Shown here: piece after piece, positions 1 through 8,273 of the stretch | How the letters are laid out: each line of letters opens with the position of its first letter | How positions within the stretch are numbered: the first letter of the stretch is position 1 | Assembly (NCBI GenBank): GCA_964556705.1 | Contig: CAZKXX010000012.1 | Coordinates: 1 to 54,895, forward strand | Direction of reading: 5' to 3' | Length of the DNA: 54,895 nt | DNA from: CAZKXX01 sp964556705 | GTDB lineage: Bacteria > Acidobacteriota > Terriglobia > UBA7540 | Made by a program: the position numbers and the translations under genes | The notes under the pieces: generated by a model | Database searches by the model: none | The model's input: only the letters and a program-made list of their open reading frames with translations | What the model was told of the DNA's origin: nothing

Positions 1-521
1 ACCGCCACGTGGACTGGAGGCGCGAGGGACGCCAGTTGCGTTCCCTCCCTCAGGCTGCTCAGGACCAGCGTCCCAGACTCGGCCAGGACGCACTCGACGC
101 CGGTAATGCCCGCGCCGGCACTGAAGACGGCTTCCCGAAAACCCTGTGCCTCGGTGGCGTGATGGGCGGACCCCTGCGCGTGCGGCCACCAGGTGACCTG
201 CTTACCAGCTTGGGCAAGGAGCCCGCCAATACCCAGCCGTTCGAGCAGAGGATTCCGCGACAGCGCGACTTCCGTAACGGGTTCCAGGATGCCGAGAAGG
301 TGGAGGGAAAGTTCCTTGCGCGTCGCGGCGCGGTAGGCGTTTCCGGCCACTTTGGCCAGTTCGGCCTCAAACCTGGCGACCTCTTCACCCGGCGCAAGGG
401 GCGGGAGAACCTTCCCCAAAGGTGGAAGGGTGCTCCGGTCAGAGGGCGTTGAAAGGGGGTCGTAGGGACCACGGCCCAGGGCGGCTTTAACTCTTTCAAG
501 GAATCTGTCGCGCGCGTCCAT
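1..521 (-). CDS. lutC: LutC/YkgG-family LUD-domain protein, 3' end beyond the window
   Basis: Partial gene reading off the left edge; 173 complete codons are visible. The start MDARDRFLERVKAALGRGP is the usual LutC opening. The last visible part contains the LUD-domain signature GITGVECVLAESGTLVLSS followed by SLAPPVHVAV. In known systems LutC works with the iron-sulfur proteins LutA and LutB in L-lactate oxidation in the cytoplasm; about 50 residues and any lutAB partners would lie outside the window. The ATG at 521 has no good Shine-Dalgarno. The frame stays open to an ATG at 644 that has AGAAGG upstream, which would add 41 residues unlike the family, so the shorter start is preferred. The family call is firm; the exact start and substrate are not. 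Confidence 0.85.
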   Translation of the reverse strand, partial: MDARDRFLERVKAALGRGPYDPLSTPSDRSTLPPLGKVLPPLAPGEEVARFEAELAKVAGNAYRAATRKELSLHLLGILEPVTEVALSRNPLLERLGIGGLLAQAGKQVTWWPHAQGSAHHATEAQGFREAVFSAGAGITGVECVLAESGTLVLSSLREGTQLASLAPPVHVA

Positions 522-725
522 TGATGTGCTGTCCCGGAACGGCTGGAATCGCCTGAGGAGTTTATCACACGGGGCAAGATGCGCGTCTAAAAGATTGAAA
601 ATCAAGGGGATGTTTTTCTGGAAAAATTCGTCAATTTCCCCCATAATCGTGCAACCTTCTTACACCACCGACCATCCGAAGATGCGGAAAGGGGAAGAGA
701 GGTTCAACGAAAGGGACAGGTACCG

Positions 726-1076
726 ATGTCTTCTGAAACCAAGACCCGAAAGGCGCCACATCGAGAGCTGTTGCTCAAGAAGCGGGCGGAATTGCTGGCT
801 TCCACCAGGAGCCAGCCGGAGGCGCTCGCGGCGAGCATTCAGACTCCTGACGCCGTGGAGTTTGCCATCAAGGCGGCGGAGCAGGATCTGACCGCGGCAA
901 CGGCGGAACTCCGCGCGCGGATGCTGAAGGATATCGAAAGCGCTCTGAGGCGTGTGTCCAACGGCACTTACGGTGAGTGCGAAGCCTGCGGTGAGGAAAT
1001 TTCCGCCAGCCGACTGAAGGCGATCCCGTGGGCGCGATTCTGTCTGTCCTGCCAGGAACAGCTTTCCAAGAACTAA
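726..1076 (+). CDS. DksA/TraR-family C4 zinc-finger protein
   Basis: A 116-residue cytoplasmic protein. Residues 10-80 are charged and helical (coiled-coil arm), followed by a C4 zinc finger with Cys85, Cys88, Cys106 and Cys109 (CEACG...FCLSC). DksA/TraR proteins bind in the secondary channel of RNA polymerase and modulate initiation, usually with ppGpp. At 116 residues it is shorter than E. coli DksA (151) and nearer the short DksA/TraR proteins common outside Proteobacteria. An AGGGACAGG stretch precedes the ATG. A possible promoter (TGGAAA, 17 bp, CATAAT at 619-647) lies upstream. The gene stands alone, divergent from lutC. Family confident; physiological role inferred. Confidence 0.9.
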   Translation: MSSETKTRKAPHRELLLKKRAELLASTRSQPEALAASIQTPDAVEFAIKAAEQDLTAATAELRARMLKDIESALRRVSNGTYGECEACGEEISASRLKAIPWARFCLSCQEQLSKN

Positions 1077-1235
1077 GCGTTTCTGCAAACAGATGCTCCT
1101 GACGAGCGAGTCAGGCTCTCGGGGAATCACTCTTCGAGGGCCTGCAACGCCTCGCTCCTTCGGCCCGGGATGGACTGTTGGCAGGTGTGTGCTCGCACCC
1201 TGTGGCCCGTGGTTACGCACCCTCAAAAGTTTTAT

Positions 1236-1283
1236 AGTCTGGCCGGACTGTTTCGCGAACATGATAACTAGTCCGGCCAGACT
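1236..1283. promoter_or_regulatory. Paired near-palindromes (dual operator or terminator)
   Basis: AGTCTGGCCGGACT at 1236-1249 and its exact reverse complement AGTCCGGCCAGACT at 1270-1283. Each arm is also nearly self-palindromic (12 of 14), and the centres are 34 bp apart, about three helical turns. The right arm ends 16 bp before the -35 box of the mltD promoter, which suits an activator or repressor binding two sites. Alternatively the arms form a 14-bp stem with a 20-nt loop followed by GGGTTTTATTTT, an acceptable terminator for the upstream dksA-like gene. The sequence does not decide between them. Confidence 0.55.
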
Positions 1284-1299
1284 GGGTTTTATTTTGATG

Positions 1300-1329
1300 T
1301 TGACCTGAGCTCCCGCCGCCTCCTAGAAT
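1300..1329 (+). promoter_or_regulatory. Sigma70-like promoter of mltD-like gene
   Basis: TTGACC at 1300-1305 and TAGAAT at 1324-1329, spacer 18 bp. It lies 70 bp before the TTG start at 1399 and immediately downstream of the paired palindromes. Confidence 0.55.
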
Positions 1330-1398
1330 TGGAGCTTTGAAGGCTGGACGATCAGCAAGCAGGCGGGCAGAACTCTGTCAACGGAGCCACGTCCAACA

Positions 1399-3156
1399 TT
1401 GCTTATTCGACTCACCTGCTTGGCCGTTTCGGCCGCGGTTCTTGCCGCCTGCGCGACCACCCCGCAGCCACCGGTGGCCGTCTCCATTCCGCCTCCGCCC
1501 GTCGTGACGGAGTTCCCTGGTCCGCCGACGGCCGGACTTCCCGGTGACGTCCCTCCTCCCGCGCAGGATCCTCGAGACACCATTCTCGCTCAGTCTCGCC
1601 AGCACTTTGCAGCCGGCTTGGCGGCATACCGTTCGGGCGAAATGGAAAAGGCGAAGGTCGAATTTGATCGCGCCTTCGCCGCCCTGCTGCGCTCGGACCC
1701 GGGCCCGGCCGAAGATACGCTCCTGGCCGCCGAATTCGACAGGCTGGTTGAGGAAATACACGGGCTGGAAGTGGCCGCACTCGAAAACGGTGATTCGCTG
1801 GCCGCTCAGAAATACGATCCGGCGCCCATCGAAAGCTTCACCGAGCTGACCTTCCCGGTTGATCCCAAGATCAAGCAGCGCGCTGCGGAGGAGTTGAAGA
1901 AGGTTCGTTACGACCTTCCGCTGGTGACCAACGAGCCCGTGGAAGGCATCCTGACCTATTTCCAGGGGCGCGGGCGGAAATTCATGGCCTCGGTCCTGGA
2001 GCGGATGGGGCTATACGAGGAGATGATCCTGGAAACGCTGAGGAATGAAAACCTGCCCCAGGACCTGATTTACGTTGCCGCTGCGGAAAGCGCCTTCAAT
2101 CCGTTTGCCCTCTCGCGCAAAGGGGCCAAAGGGATGTGGCAGTTCATGCCCTACCGAGGAAAGGAATACGGCCTGCGGCAAGACCGCTGGGTGGACGAGC
2201 GCGAGGACCCGGTGAAAGCCACGCAGGCGGCGGCTCGGCATCTGAAAGACCTCTACCTGATGTTCGGGGACTGGTATCTGGCGATGGCGGCCTACAACTG
2301 TGGGCCAGGGAACGTCCGCAAAGCGGTGGAACGCACCGGCTACGCGGATTTCTGGCGGCTGCGCGAGCTCAAGGCACTGCCCAACGAGACGATGAATTAT
2401 GTCCCCATCATCCTGGCGACGGCGCTGGTGGCCAAGGACCCGCAGGCTTACGGCTTCGAGGTGGAACGCAGGCGCCCGCTCGCGACCGACCGGGTGGTCG
2501 TCACCGCCCCGACCGACCTGCGGCTGGTTGCGCAACTTCTGAACCGCCCGCCCGATGAAATCGTCCGGCTGAATCCCGGACTGTTGCGCTGGTCCACGCC
2601 GCCCAACGCACCGGAATTCGTCCTCAACATTCCGGCGGGCACGAAGGAGATGTTTGAGGAAGCGATTGCCGCCATCCCGCCTGACCAGCGCGTCTGGTGG
2701 CGCGCCCATCACGTGGCCGAGGGCGAGACGCTGGCGGGGATCGCGCGCAAATTCCGTATTTCTCAGACGGCGCTTTTGAAGGCCAATGGGCTGGAAGCTG
2801 AAGCGCCGCTGGAAGCCGGCACACGGTTGCTGATTCCGCTCGCGCCCGGCAGCTCGGGAGCCCCGGTGCTCGCCAAAGGCGGGGGCCCTCGCGTTGCTTA
2901 CCGCTACCGGATTCGCCCCGGCGACACGCTTTCGACGATTGCGGAGCGTTTCGGCGTCACGGCGCAGGAAATCCGCCGCTGGAACGGCCTGAGCGGCTCG
3001 CGGATCTATGCCGGGGACACGCTCGAGCTTTACGTCGGCCCCGACGTGGCTCGAGCCGGCGGTTCGGGCAGGCTTTCCCGGCGGACCTCCTCGGCTCGCC
3101 CCAGCACCAGCCAGACACCCTCCATCGCCTCCGGGGGCGCGGCCGGCGCCCGCTGA
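1399..3156 (+). CDS. mltD: MltD-like membrane-bound lytic transglycosylase with two LysM domains
   Basis: Lipoprotein of 585 residues that cleaves peptidoglycan glycan strands in the periplasm. The lipoprotein signal is residues 1-18 with lipobox LAAC (Cys18). An alanine-rich region with a TPR-like segment runs to about 150. The SLT domain follows, with catalytic Glu230 in ESAFNPFALS, then GMWQFMP and MAAYNCGPGNV. Two LysM carbohydrate-binding domains lie at about 435-480 and 497-545, and a Ser/Thr/Pro-rich tail ends the protein. The start is TTG with GGAG 12 nt upstream; the frame is open to 1327 without an ATG or GTG, so TTG is the only start that supplies the signal peptide. Transcription is probably from the promoter at 1300-1329. 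Confidence 0.92.
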   Translation: MLIRLTCLAVSAAVLAACATTPQPPVAVSIPPPPVVTEFPGPPTAGLPGDVPPPAQDPRDTILAQSRQHFAAGLAAYRSGEMEKAKVEFDRAFAALLRSDPGPAEDTLLAAEFDRLVEEIHGLEVAALENGDSLAAQKYDPAPIESFTELTFPVDPKIKQRAAEELKKVRYDLPLVTNEPVEGILTYFQGRGRKFMASVLERMGLYEEMILETLRNENLPQDLIYVAAAESAFNPFALSRKGAKGMWQFMPYRGKEYGLRQDRWVDEREDPVKATQAAARHLKDLYLMFGDWYLAMAAYNCGPGNVRKAVERTGYADFWRLRELKALPNETMNYVPIILATALVAKDPQAYGFEVERRRPLATDRVVVTAPTDLRLVAQLLNRPPDEIVRLNPGLLRWSTPPNAPEFVLNIPAGTKEMFEEAIAAIPPDQRVWWRAHHVAEGETLAGIARKFRISQTALLKANGLEAEAPLEAGTRLLIPLAPGSSGAPVLAKGGGPRVAYRYRIRPGDTLSTIAERFGVTAQEIRRWNGLSGSRIYAGDTLELYVGPDVARAGGSGRLSRRTSSARPSTSQTPSIASGGAAGAR

Positions 3157-3195
3157 CCGCTCTCTCGGAGTTCCTTTCCAAACCCCTGATACCGC

Positions 3196-3222
3196 TTGAC
3201 AGACCGCAAGGCGTGTTATACA
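3196..3222 (+). promoter_or_regulatory. Sigma70-like promoter of histone-like gene
   Basis: TTGACA at 3196-3201 and TATACA at 3217-3222. The 15-bp spacer is short, but both hexamers are near consensus. About 85 bases of leader precede the ATG at 3313. Confidence 0.55.
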
Positions 3223-3312
3223 TCTGCGAATTAGTCGCACGAAGGCTCTTCGAAGAACCAGATGAGCGCCGGCCCCAGGCCGGCGAAGCGAAGCACGCGG
3301 CAGGAGGCAGCG

Positions 3313-3717
3313 ATGGCGTTCGACATAGACCGCGAACCGGGTGATGAGCTGGACGAATTCGAGGACGAACTTTCCTCAGATTATCGGGAGGAAGAGGACC
3401 TGGGTGGGGAAGGCGACGAATTGGAAGAGGAAGTCTCCTACGAAAGTGAAGAGCCGGCTGCGGTAGAACGGCCGCCTGCACCGGCCCCCGCGGTGATTGC
3501 ACCGGCCCCTGCTCCTGCTCCAAAGCCCAAGGCGCCCGCCGCGGCCGCGGCGCGAAAACGCCAGCCGGCGGCAAAGGCCCGGAAGGCGAAGAAACGTCCG
3601 CTGAAAGCTGCCCGGAAGAAGAGGGCCAAAGCGAAAGCTCGCAAGCCCGCTCGCAAAACCGCTCGAAAGAAAGCGCGGAAGGCCGGAACGAAGAAGGCGA
3701 AACGGCGACGCCGCTAG
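3313..3717 (+). CDS. Histone H1-like protein with acidic head and Lys/Arg/Ala-rich tail
   Basis: A 134-residue low-complexity protein. Residues 1-50 are strongly acidic (Asp/Glu runs), 51-80 are a Pro/Ala hinge, and 81-134 are a Lys/Arg/Ala tail of AKKR, ARKK and KARK units ending in RRRR. Such tails resemble histone H1 and bacterial nucleoid proteins such as HctB or AlgP and probably bind DNA or RNA; the acidic head could mask the tail or recruit partners. The ATG at 3313 has a perfect AGGAGG five bases upstream, so it is preferred over an in-frame ATG at 3262 that lacks one. The strong ribosome site and near-consensus promoter suggest abundant expression. Function is inferred from composition only. 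Confidence 0.75.
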   Translation: MAFDIDREPGDELDEFEDELSSDYREEEDLGGEGDELEEEVSYESEEPAAVERPPAPAPAVIAPAPAPAPKPKAPAAAAARKRQPAAKARKAKKRPLKAARKKRAKAKARKPARKTARKKARKAGTKKAKRRRR

Positions 3718-3815
3718 TCCGGCGACTTTCGCCCGCCGAGGGGACGGCCCCGGATCGTCCCGACGATCAGCCGTGACTCCGCTCTTTATCCGAACTTCCG
3801 CGATGGTCGTGCAGG

Positions 3816-4715
3816 ATGCCTTGGCGCGAGCGCGCCGGAGTCCATTCCTCCCGGCAGCGACAGCAAACCGAATCTGAAGTTGTTCCGGCATCCGTAGCCC
3901 GCGAGGTTCCAACCCTCCGCGCGGTGGAGTTCGTGCGCCGCATGCGGGGCGGCTCGCAGCCGCACTTGCTGCGCTGCGAGGACGGCGAGAATTACGTCGT
4001 CAAATTCCGGAACAATCCTCAGCACGTCCGCGTCCTCGCCAACGAGATGCTCGCCGGGCGCCTGGCGCTGCGCATCGGTCTGCCCGCGGCGCCGCCGGCT
4101 TTCGTGGACGTTCCGCAGGACCTGATTGCCGGCAATCCGCTTCTGGCCGTGGAAGTGGGGGCGCGGCGCGAGCGCTGCCTTCCCGGCTTGCAGTTCGGCT
4201 CGCGCTTCCCGGGCCGTCCCGGCAGGACGCTGGTGGTGGACTTTCTTCCGGACTCGCTGCTGCGCCGCGTGGTGAATCGGGAAGCGGTCTTCCTTGGAGC
4301 GTACGTGTTCGACAAATGGACGTGCAATTGCGACGGCCGGCAAATCGTTTTCTATCGCCTGGCCGACCGGGAAGAGAAAGCGTACCACGCATCGCTGATC
4401 GACCATGGCTTCTGCTTCAACGACGGCGACTGGAATTTTCCCGACAGCCCCATCCGCAGCCTCTATCCCCGGCGGTTCGTCTATGAAAGTGTGCGCGGAT
4501 TCACCTCCTTCGACCCTTATCTCACGCGCATCGAAAGCCTGGAAGCCTCCGAAATCGAAGCGTGCGTCCGTGACATTCCGGAGGAGTGGTGCGGGACCGG
4601 CCGCAAGGATCTGTTCCGTTTGGCCGAAAGGCTCTTTGAGCGCCGCCGAAGGCTGAGGCAGGCGCTGGTGGACGCCAAAAACAGCGACTTCCGGCCCTTT
4701 CCCAACTGGAAGTGA
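3816..4715 (+). CDS. HipA-like protein kinase (HipA_2 type)
   Basis: 299 residues with a HipA-like kinase fold lacking the HipA N-terminal subdomain. Lys63 in YVVKF is the likely ATP-binding lysine. The catalytic loop is D166-KWTCN171-CD173-GRQ, and the metal-binding DFG equivalent is D196-H-G. HipA kinases phosphorylate serine on protein targets (HipA itself acts on glutamyl-tRNA synthetase), but the target of this subfamily is unknown to me. The DUF3037 gene follows after 44 bp on the same strand, and the two probably form one transcription unit. No HipB-like antitoxin is visible. The first 30 residues are not conserved-looking, so the true start may lie further in. Confidence 0.8.
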   Translation: MPWRERAGVHSSRQRQQTESEVVPASVAREVPTLRAVEFVRRMRGGSQPHLLRCEDGENYVVKFRNNPQHVRVLANEMLAGRLALRIGLPAAPPAFVDVPQDLIAGNPLLAVEVGARRERCLPGLQFGSRFPGRPGRTLVVDFLPDSLLRRVVNREAVFLGAYVFDKWTCNCDGRQIVFYRLADREEKAYHASLIDHGFCFNDGDWNFPDSPIRSLYPRRFVYESVRGFTSFDPYLTRIESLEASEIEACVRDIPEEWCGTGRKDLFRLAERLFERRRRLRQALVDAKNSDFRPFPNWK

Positions 4716-4759
4716 CGGGACGGGGATGAGGGAGCGAGAGGGCCGGTTCGAAATGGTGG

Positions 4760-5587
4760 ATGGGCATGACCGATGAAGCCAGGCTGAAACCGTGCTCCTT
4801 CTTCGTGGTCCGATACGTCCCGGACCTCGTCCGCGACGAGGGACTGAACATCGGCCTGTTTCTTTACAGCCCTCAGGAGGAGTATCTGGACTGCCTTTTC
4901 ACGCAGGATTTTCGCCGCCTCCGGACGCTCCATCCCCAGGCGGACCTCGAACTGCTCCGCGAACTTCAGGGGCATTTCGAAAGGGAAATCAAAGAGCGGG
5001 AAGGGAAGCTCGAGGCGTTTCTGAGCGAAATGCAGGAGACCTACTCGAACCTGATTCAGTTGACGACGCCGAGGACGTGTCTGGCCGTGGACCCGCAGGC
5101 GGAACTCCAGGCCCTCTTCGAACGATACGTGGGAGCGCGTCCGGAGGCGGGCGCGCGCGCGGAGACGCGCATGCGCGTGAAGCAGAAGCTCCACGCCGCA
5201 CTCGACCGCGCGGGCGCGCTGAAATCGAAACACCTCGAGCGCAAAGTCCCCGCCGCCCGGTGGACCGGAGAAGGCGATCCGTTCACGTTCGACTACGGGT
5301 ACCGGCCGCTCGAGGTGGCGGGCCGCCCGAACGGACATTACCGGTTCATCCATGCCCTGACGCTCAAGGGCGATGCGGACCTCGCGAAGCTCCTGGCTTA
5401 CACGATCGGCAAGGTCCGGGAGAAGGAGCCCGCCGATTTAAGCGCCGTCGTTGACGCCCGCGCCGCGCGCGACGATGAGACGGCTTTGTTCTCCCAGCGC
5501 ACGCTCGAGGAGGCCGAGATCGCGCTGGTTCCGCTCGCTGAAGTGGACAGCTTCGCGCAGTCGGTGGCGCGGGAGTTGGCTGTCTAG
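4760..5587 (+). CDS. DUF3037 domain protein, partner of the HipA-like kinase
   Basis: 275-residue soluble protein. The N-terminal third (CSFFVVRYVPDLVRDEGLNIG) is the DUF3037 signature. Residues 60-110 are charged and helical, and the C-terminal half contains HALTLKGDADLAKLLAYT. No catalytic motif is recognisable. DUF3037 has no assigned function; it occurs beside HipA-like kinases, which from memory is a recurring arrangement, and could be a substrate, antitoxin or regulator of the kinase. A second ATG at 4766 is an equally good start. Family confidence is good; function unknown. Confidence 0.75.
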   Translation: MGMTDEARLKPCSFFVVRYVPDLVRDEGLNIGLFLYSPQEEYLDCLFTQDFRRLRTLHPQADLELLRELQGHFEREIKEREGKLEAFLSEMQETYSNLIQLTTPRTCLAVDPQAELQALFERYVGARPEAGARAETRMRVKQKLHAALDRAGALKSKHLERKVPAARWTGEGDPFTFDYGYRPLEVAGRPNGHYRFIHALTLKGDADLAKLLAYTIGKVREKEPADLSAVVDARAARDDETALFSQRTLEEAEIALVPLAEVDSFAQSVARELAV

Positions 5588-5629
5588 ACGCGCGCCGGCC
5601 CGGGAGGCTTCTGCGAGTTCAGAGCGACC

Positions 5630-5866
5630 ATGCGGCTCGAAGTCGAATGCTACGCCGGCTACCGGGCCGACGAGCGCCCGCTGCGCTTCCGCCCGCAGTC
5701 GGCCGGCGCGCCCGCCCGCGAAGTGCTCGAAATCCTCGACCGCTGGTACGGCGTCGGCTATCGCTGCTTCAAAGTGAAGGCCGACGACGGAAACCTCTAC
5801 GTCCTCCGCCACCTCGAAAGCGAAGACGTGTGGGAGCTGGACTCCTTCCAAAGCGGCGCGCGCTGA
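5630..5866 (+). CDS. Small conserved hypothetical protein, 78 aa
   Basis: Compact soluble protein with alternating hydrophobic/charged strands, RLEVECYAGYRADERPLRF and WYGVGYRCFKVKADDGN, ending in VLRHLESEDVWELDSF. It looks like a small beta-barrel or SH3-like fold. I recognise the pattern as a conserved family in Acidobacteria but know no function. It follows the DUF3037 gene by 42 bp on the same strand and may be cotranscribed with the HipA-like pair. Confidence 0.65.
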   Translation: MRLEVECYAGYRADERPLRFRPQSAGAPAREVLEILDRWYGVGYRCFKVKADDGNLYVLRHLESEDVWELDSFQSGAR

Positions 5867-5973
5867 CCTCCTCAGCGGACTTGCGCCATGCAATCGCCCG
5901 CGGGAAGTGATTAAATGGAATCAGGAGTCCAGGCCTCGAGGCGAATTGCGGTTCCCTCGGGAGGCGCGGCGCG

Positions 5974-6966
5974 ATGCAGAAGGGTGAGAACGTCATCTCG
6001 ATCGCGGTGGCGGGCGCGGTGATGCTGGCCTTCGTGGCCGTGCATGCGCGCTGGCAGCCGACGGCGCTTCGGGAACTGGCGGCGTCGGCAGAGGAATTTC
6101 TCCGCACCGCCGCGGGCCGTCGCGGCCAGATCCCCGAGATTTCGGGCTACGAAAAGGTCACAACGTACCGCCTGGGGGACTACAACGCCGTGCTGTATCG
6201 CCGCAGTCCGGCGCCGCTCATCTTCGCTCCGGGCGTCTTCATGATTTACGACGACGACAACCGCGCGGTCTTCAAACTGGACACTCTGGAAGGCTCGCGC
6301 GAGCACTGGACGACGCTCTACGACTTCGCGGGCCAGAAGGGGAAGACGGTGCGGCGGAACGCGCGGCCCGTTCACCTGCGGCCGCTGACCGGCACCGAAG
6401 TCCCGCACCTCATCATCGGGCAGTATTCGGGAGGCGACCACTGCTGCACGACCGCGACGATTGTCGAACTGGGCGAGCAGGTGCAAGCTATCGGCCGTAT
6501 CGACCGGCTGGACGGGCTGCCCTTTGAGGGGCTGGAACTTCGCCGCCAGGACGAGAAATCACCCTGGGTGTTCGTCGCCCATCGGCCGCATCGCACGGTT
6601 TGCGGCGGTCACCGGGATTCGGCCGATGTCCTTGCCGTCTTTGAATACGAAGAAGGCCGCTTCCGGGACCGGACCGGCCGCCACGTCGCCTTCCTCGAGG
6701 AAGTCCTCGCTCAGAACCTGGAGAAGTGGGCGAGCGGGAAGGAGCGTTCACTGCACCTGCTCCAGACGGTCTCCGCCGCGTACGCCCGCCTGGGCCGCCG
6801 GGAGGAGGCCAAGCGTTTTTTTGCGATGAACGTCTCGGAAGTTCTGCCGGACCTGCGCCGGCGCGGCGTGGACCCGAACGCCTGCCTGGAGGACGTGGAG
6901 TTGCTTCTGGACCGCGTGGCCAGCGTGGCCGCGCCGCCGGCGCCTGAAACCGCCGCCAGCCGTTGA
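5974..6966 (+). CDS. Membrane-anchored hypothetical protein with SGGDHCC motif
   Basis: 330 residues. A single hydrophobic segment at about 8-24 is a signal anchor, with the rest outside. The centre carries QYSGGDHCCTTATI, a Gly/His/Cys motif I have seen in secreted proteins of unknown function. The C-terminal 100 residues are helical and TPR-like (SAAYARLGRREEAKRFF). GGGAGG seven bases before the ATG fixes the start. It converges on the E2 gene with only 19 bp between. No enzymatic motif recognised. Confidence 0.65.
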   Translation: MQKGENVISIAVAGAVMLAFVAVHARWQPTALRELAASAEEFLRTAAGRRGQIPEISGYEKVTTYRLGDYNAVLYRRSPAPLIFAPGVFMIYDDDNRAVFKLDTLEGSREHWTTLYDFAGQKGKTVRRNARPVHLRPLTGTEVPHLIIGQYSGGDHCCTTATIVELGEQVQAIGRIDRLDGLPFEGLELRRQDEKSPWVFVAHRPHRTVCGGHRDSADVLAVFEYEEGRFRDRTGRHVAFLEEVLAQNLEKWASGKERSLHLLQTVSAAYARLGRREEAKRFFAMNVSEVLPDLRRRGVDPNACLEDVELLLDRVASVAAPPAPETAASR

Positions 6967-6985
6967 ACGCGGCGAACCGCGAATC

Positions 6986-8263
6986 TTACATCACCGCTTC
7001 CTGCCAGTTCTCAAGCTCCCATTTTACTCTCGCCATGAACTGGTCCGCCGTCGCGCCGTCAATGATGCGGTGGTCGTAGGAGATGGAAAGATACACCATG
7101 GGTCGGATGGCGATGGCGTCGTGGCGGACCACGGCGCGCTTCTCGATCAGCCCGATGCCCATAATGGCCACCTGCGGCTGGGGAATGATGGGTGTGCCGA
7201 AAAGGCTGCCGAAGAGACCCGGGTTGGTAATCGTGAACGTCCCACCCTGGACGTCCTCCACGCTCAGGCGCTTCGAACGGGCGCGGTCCGCCAGGTCCTG
7301 AACGGCGCGCGCCAGCCCCAGGAAATTCTTCTCGTCCGCGCGTTTGATGACCGGAACGATCAATCCTTCTTCGAGCGCCACGGCGACGCCGACGTTGATG
7401 TCGCGCTTGTACACGATGTTCGTGCCGTCCACCGAGGCGTTCACGATGGGATGGTCCTTCAGGGCCTTCACCGCCGCACGCACAAGAAAGGGTGTGAAGG
7501 TGAGCTTCAGACCGTTGCGCTGCTGAAATTCTCCCTTGTGCCGCTCGCGCGTCTCGACCACCTTCGTCATTTCGACTTCGAACACCGTCGAGACGTGCGC
7601 CGAGGTCCGTTTGCTCGCCACCATGTGCTCGGCGATCTGCCGCCGCATGGGGGTCATGGGTACAACGAGCGTCGGGCCCTTGAAGGTGAGCGGCTTGCCG
7701 GGAGGTGGCGCGGCGGCCGCGGGAGCGGCGGGCGCAGCGGCGGGCGCAGGTTTCGCAACCTTCTGCGATTCGAGGTAGGCGAGGATGTCCTTCTTGCTGA
7801 CCCGGCCGCCCAGGCCCGTGCCTTTCACTTCCGAAAGATCAATGTCGTGCTCGCGGGCAATCCGCCGCACGAGCGGGGAAGAACGGACCTTCTCCTCGCC
7901 CCGCGCCTCCGCGGGCGCTTCCTCGGCAGCTTCCTCCTCTTCCTCCGCTTCAACCGCCGGCTGCGGCTCCGCTTCGGCGGGCTTCTTCTTTTCCGCCGGC
8001 GGGGCTTCGGGTTCGGCCGCAGCGCCTTCGCCGTCGATTTCCGCCACCACCGCGTTGACGGCTACCGTCTCGTTTTCCTTCACCAGGATCTTGGCGAGCA
8101 CTCCCGAGGCGGGCGAAGGGATTTCAGCGTCCACCTTGTCCGTCGTAATCTCGAAGAGCGGCTCGTCGCGCTCCACGCGGTCGCCGACGCGCTTCAGCCA
8201 CTTCGTGACCGTCCCCTCGGCGATGCTTTCCCCCATCTGGGGCATAATGACTTTCGTCGCCAT
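6986..8263 (-). CDS. Dihydrolipoamide acyltransferase (E2) of a 2-oxoacid dehydrogenase complex
   Basis: 425-residue E2 core enzyme, which transfers the acyl group from lipoyl-lysine to CoA. The N-terminal lipoyl domain carries Lys43 in TTDKVDAEI as lipoylation site. An Ala/Glu/Pro linker follows, then a peripheral-subunit-binding domain at about 130-170 (RRIAREHDIDLSEVKGTGLGGRV), a second Ala/Pro linker and the catalytic domain with His398 and Asp402 in SYDHRIIDG. There is one lipoyl domain only. It is the last gene of the operon. The upstream stutter repeat appears to supply its GAGG ribosome site. Substrate (pyruvate, branched-chain or 2-oxoglutarate) cannot be settled from sequence; the split E1 alpha/beta favours pyruvate or branched-chain oxoacids. 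Confidence 0.93.
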   Translation of the reverse strand: MATKVIMPQMGESIAEGTVTKWLKRVGDRVERDEPLFEITTDKVDAEIPSPASGVLAKILVKENETVAVNAVVAEIDGEGAAAEPEAPPAEKKKPAEAEPQPAVEAEEEEEAAEEAPAEARGEEKVRSSPLVRRIAREHDIDLSEVKGTGLGGRVSKKDILAYLESQKVAKPAPAAAPAAPAAAAPPPGKPLTFKGPTLVVPMTPMRRQIAEHMVASKRTSAHVSTVFEVEMTKVVETRERHKGEFQQRNGLKLTFTPFLVRAAVKALKDHPIVNASVDGTNIVYKRDINVGVAVALEEGLIVPVIKRADEKNFLGLARAVQDLADRARSKRLSVEDVQGGTFTITNPGLFGSLFGTPIIPQPQVAIMGIGLIEKRAVVRHDAIAIRPMVYLSISYDHRIIDGATADQFMARVKWELENWQEAVM

Positions 8264-8273
8264 TGAAGAACCT

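Larger units (their letters stand above)
1077..1398. other. Intergenic region with paired near-palindromes and a promoter, no gene
   Basis: No convincing coding region is seen in these 322 bases. They hold a perfect 14-bp inverted repeat at 1236-1283 and a sigma70-like promoter at 1300-1329, both annotated separately. The remainder shows nothing recognisable. Confidence 0.6.

Noticed and set aside
9..577. Open frames of 147 (plus) and 172 (minus) codons at the left end
   Set aside because: Both are overlapped by the LutC reading frame on the minus strand (1-521), whose LUD-domain motifs are clear; the other frames have no motifs.
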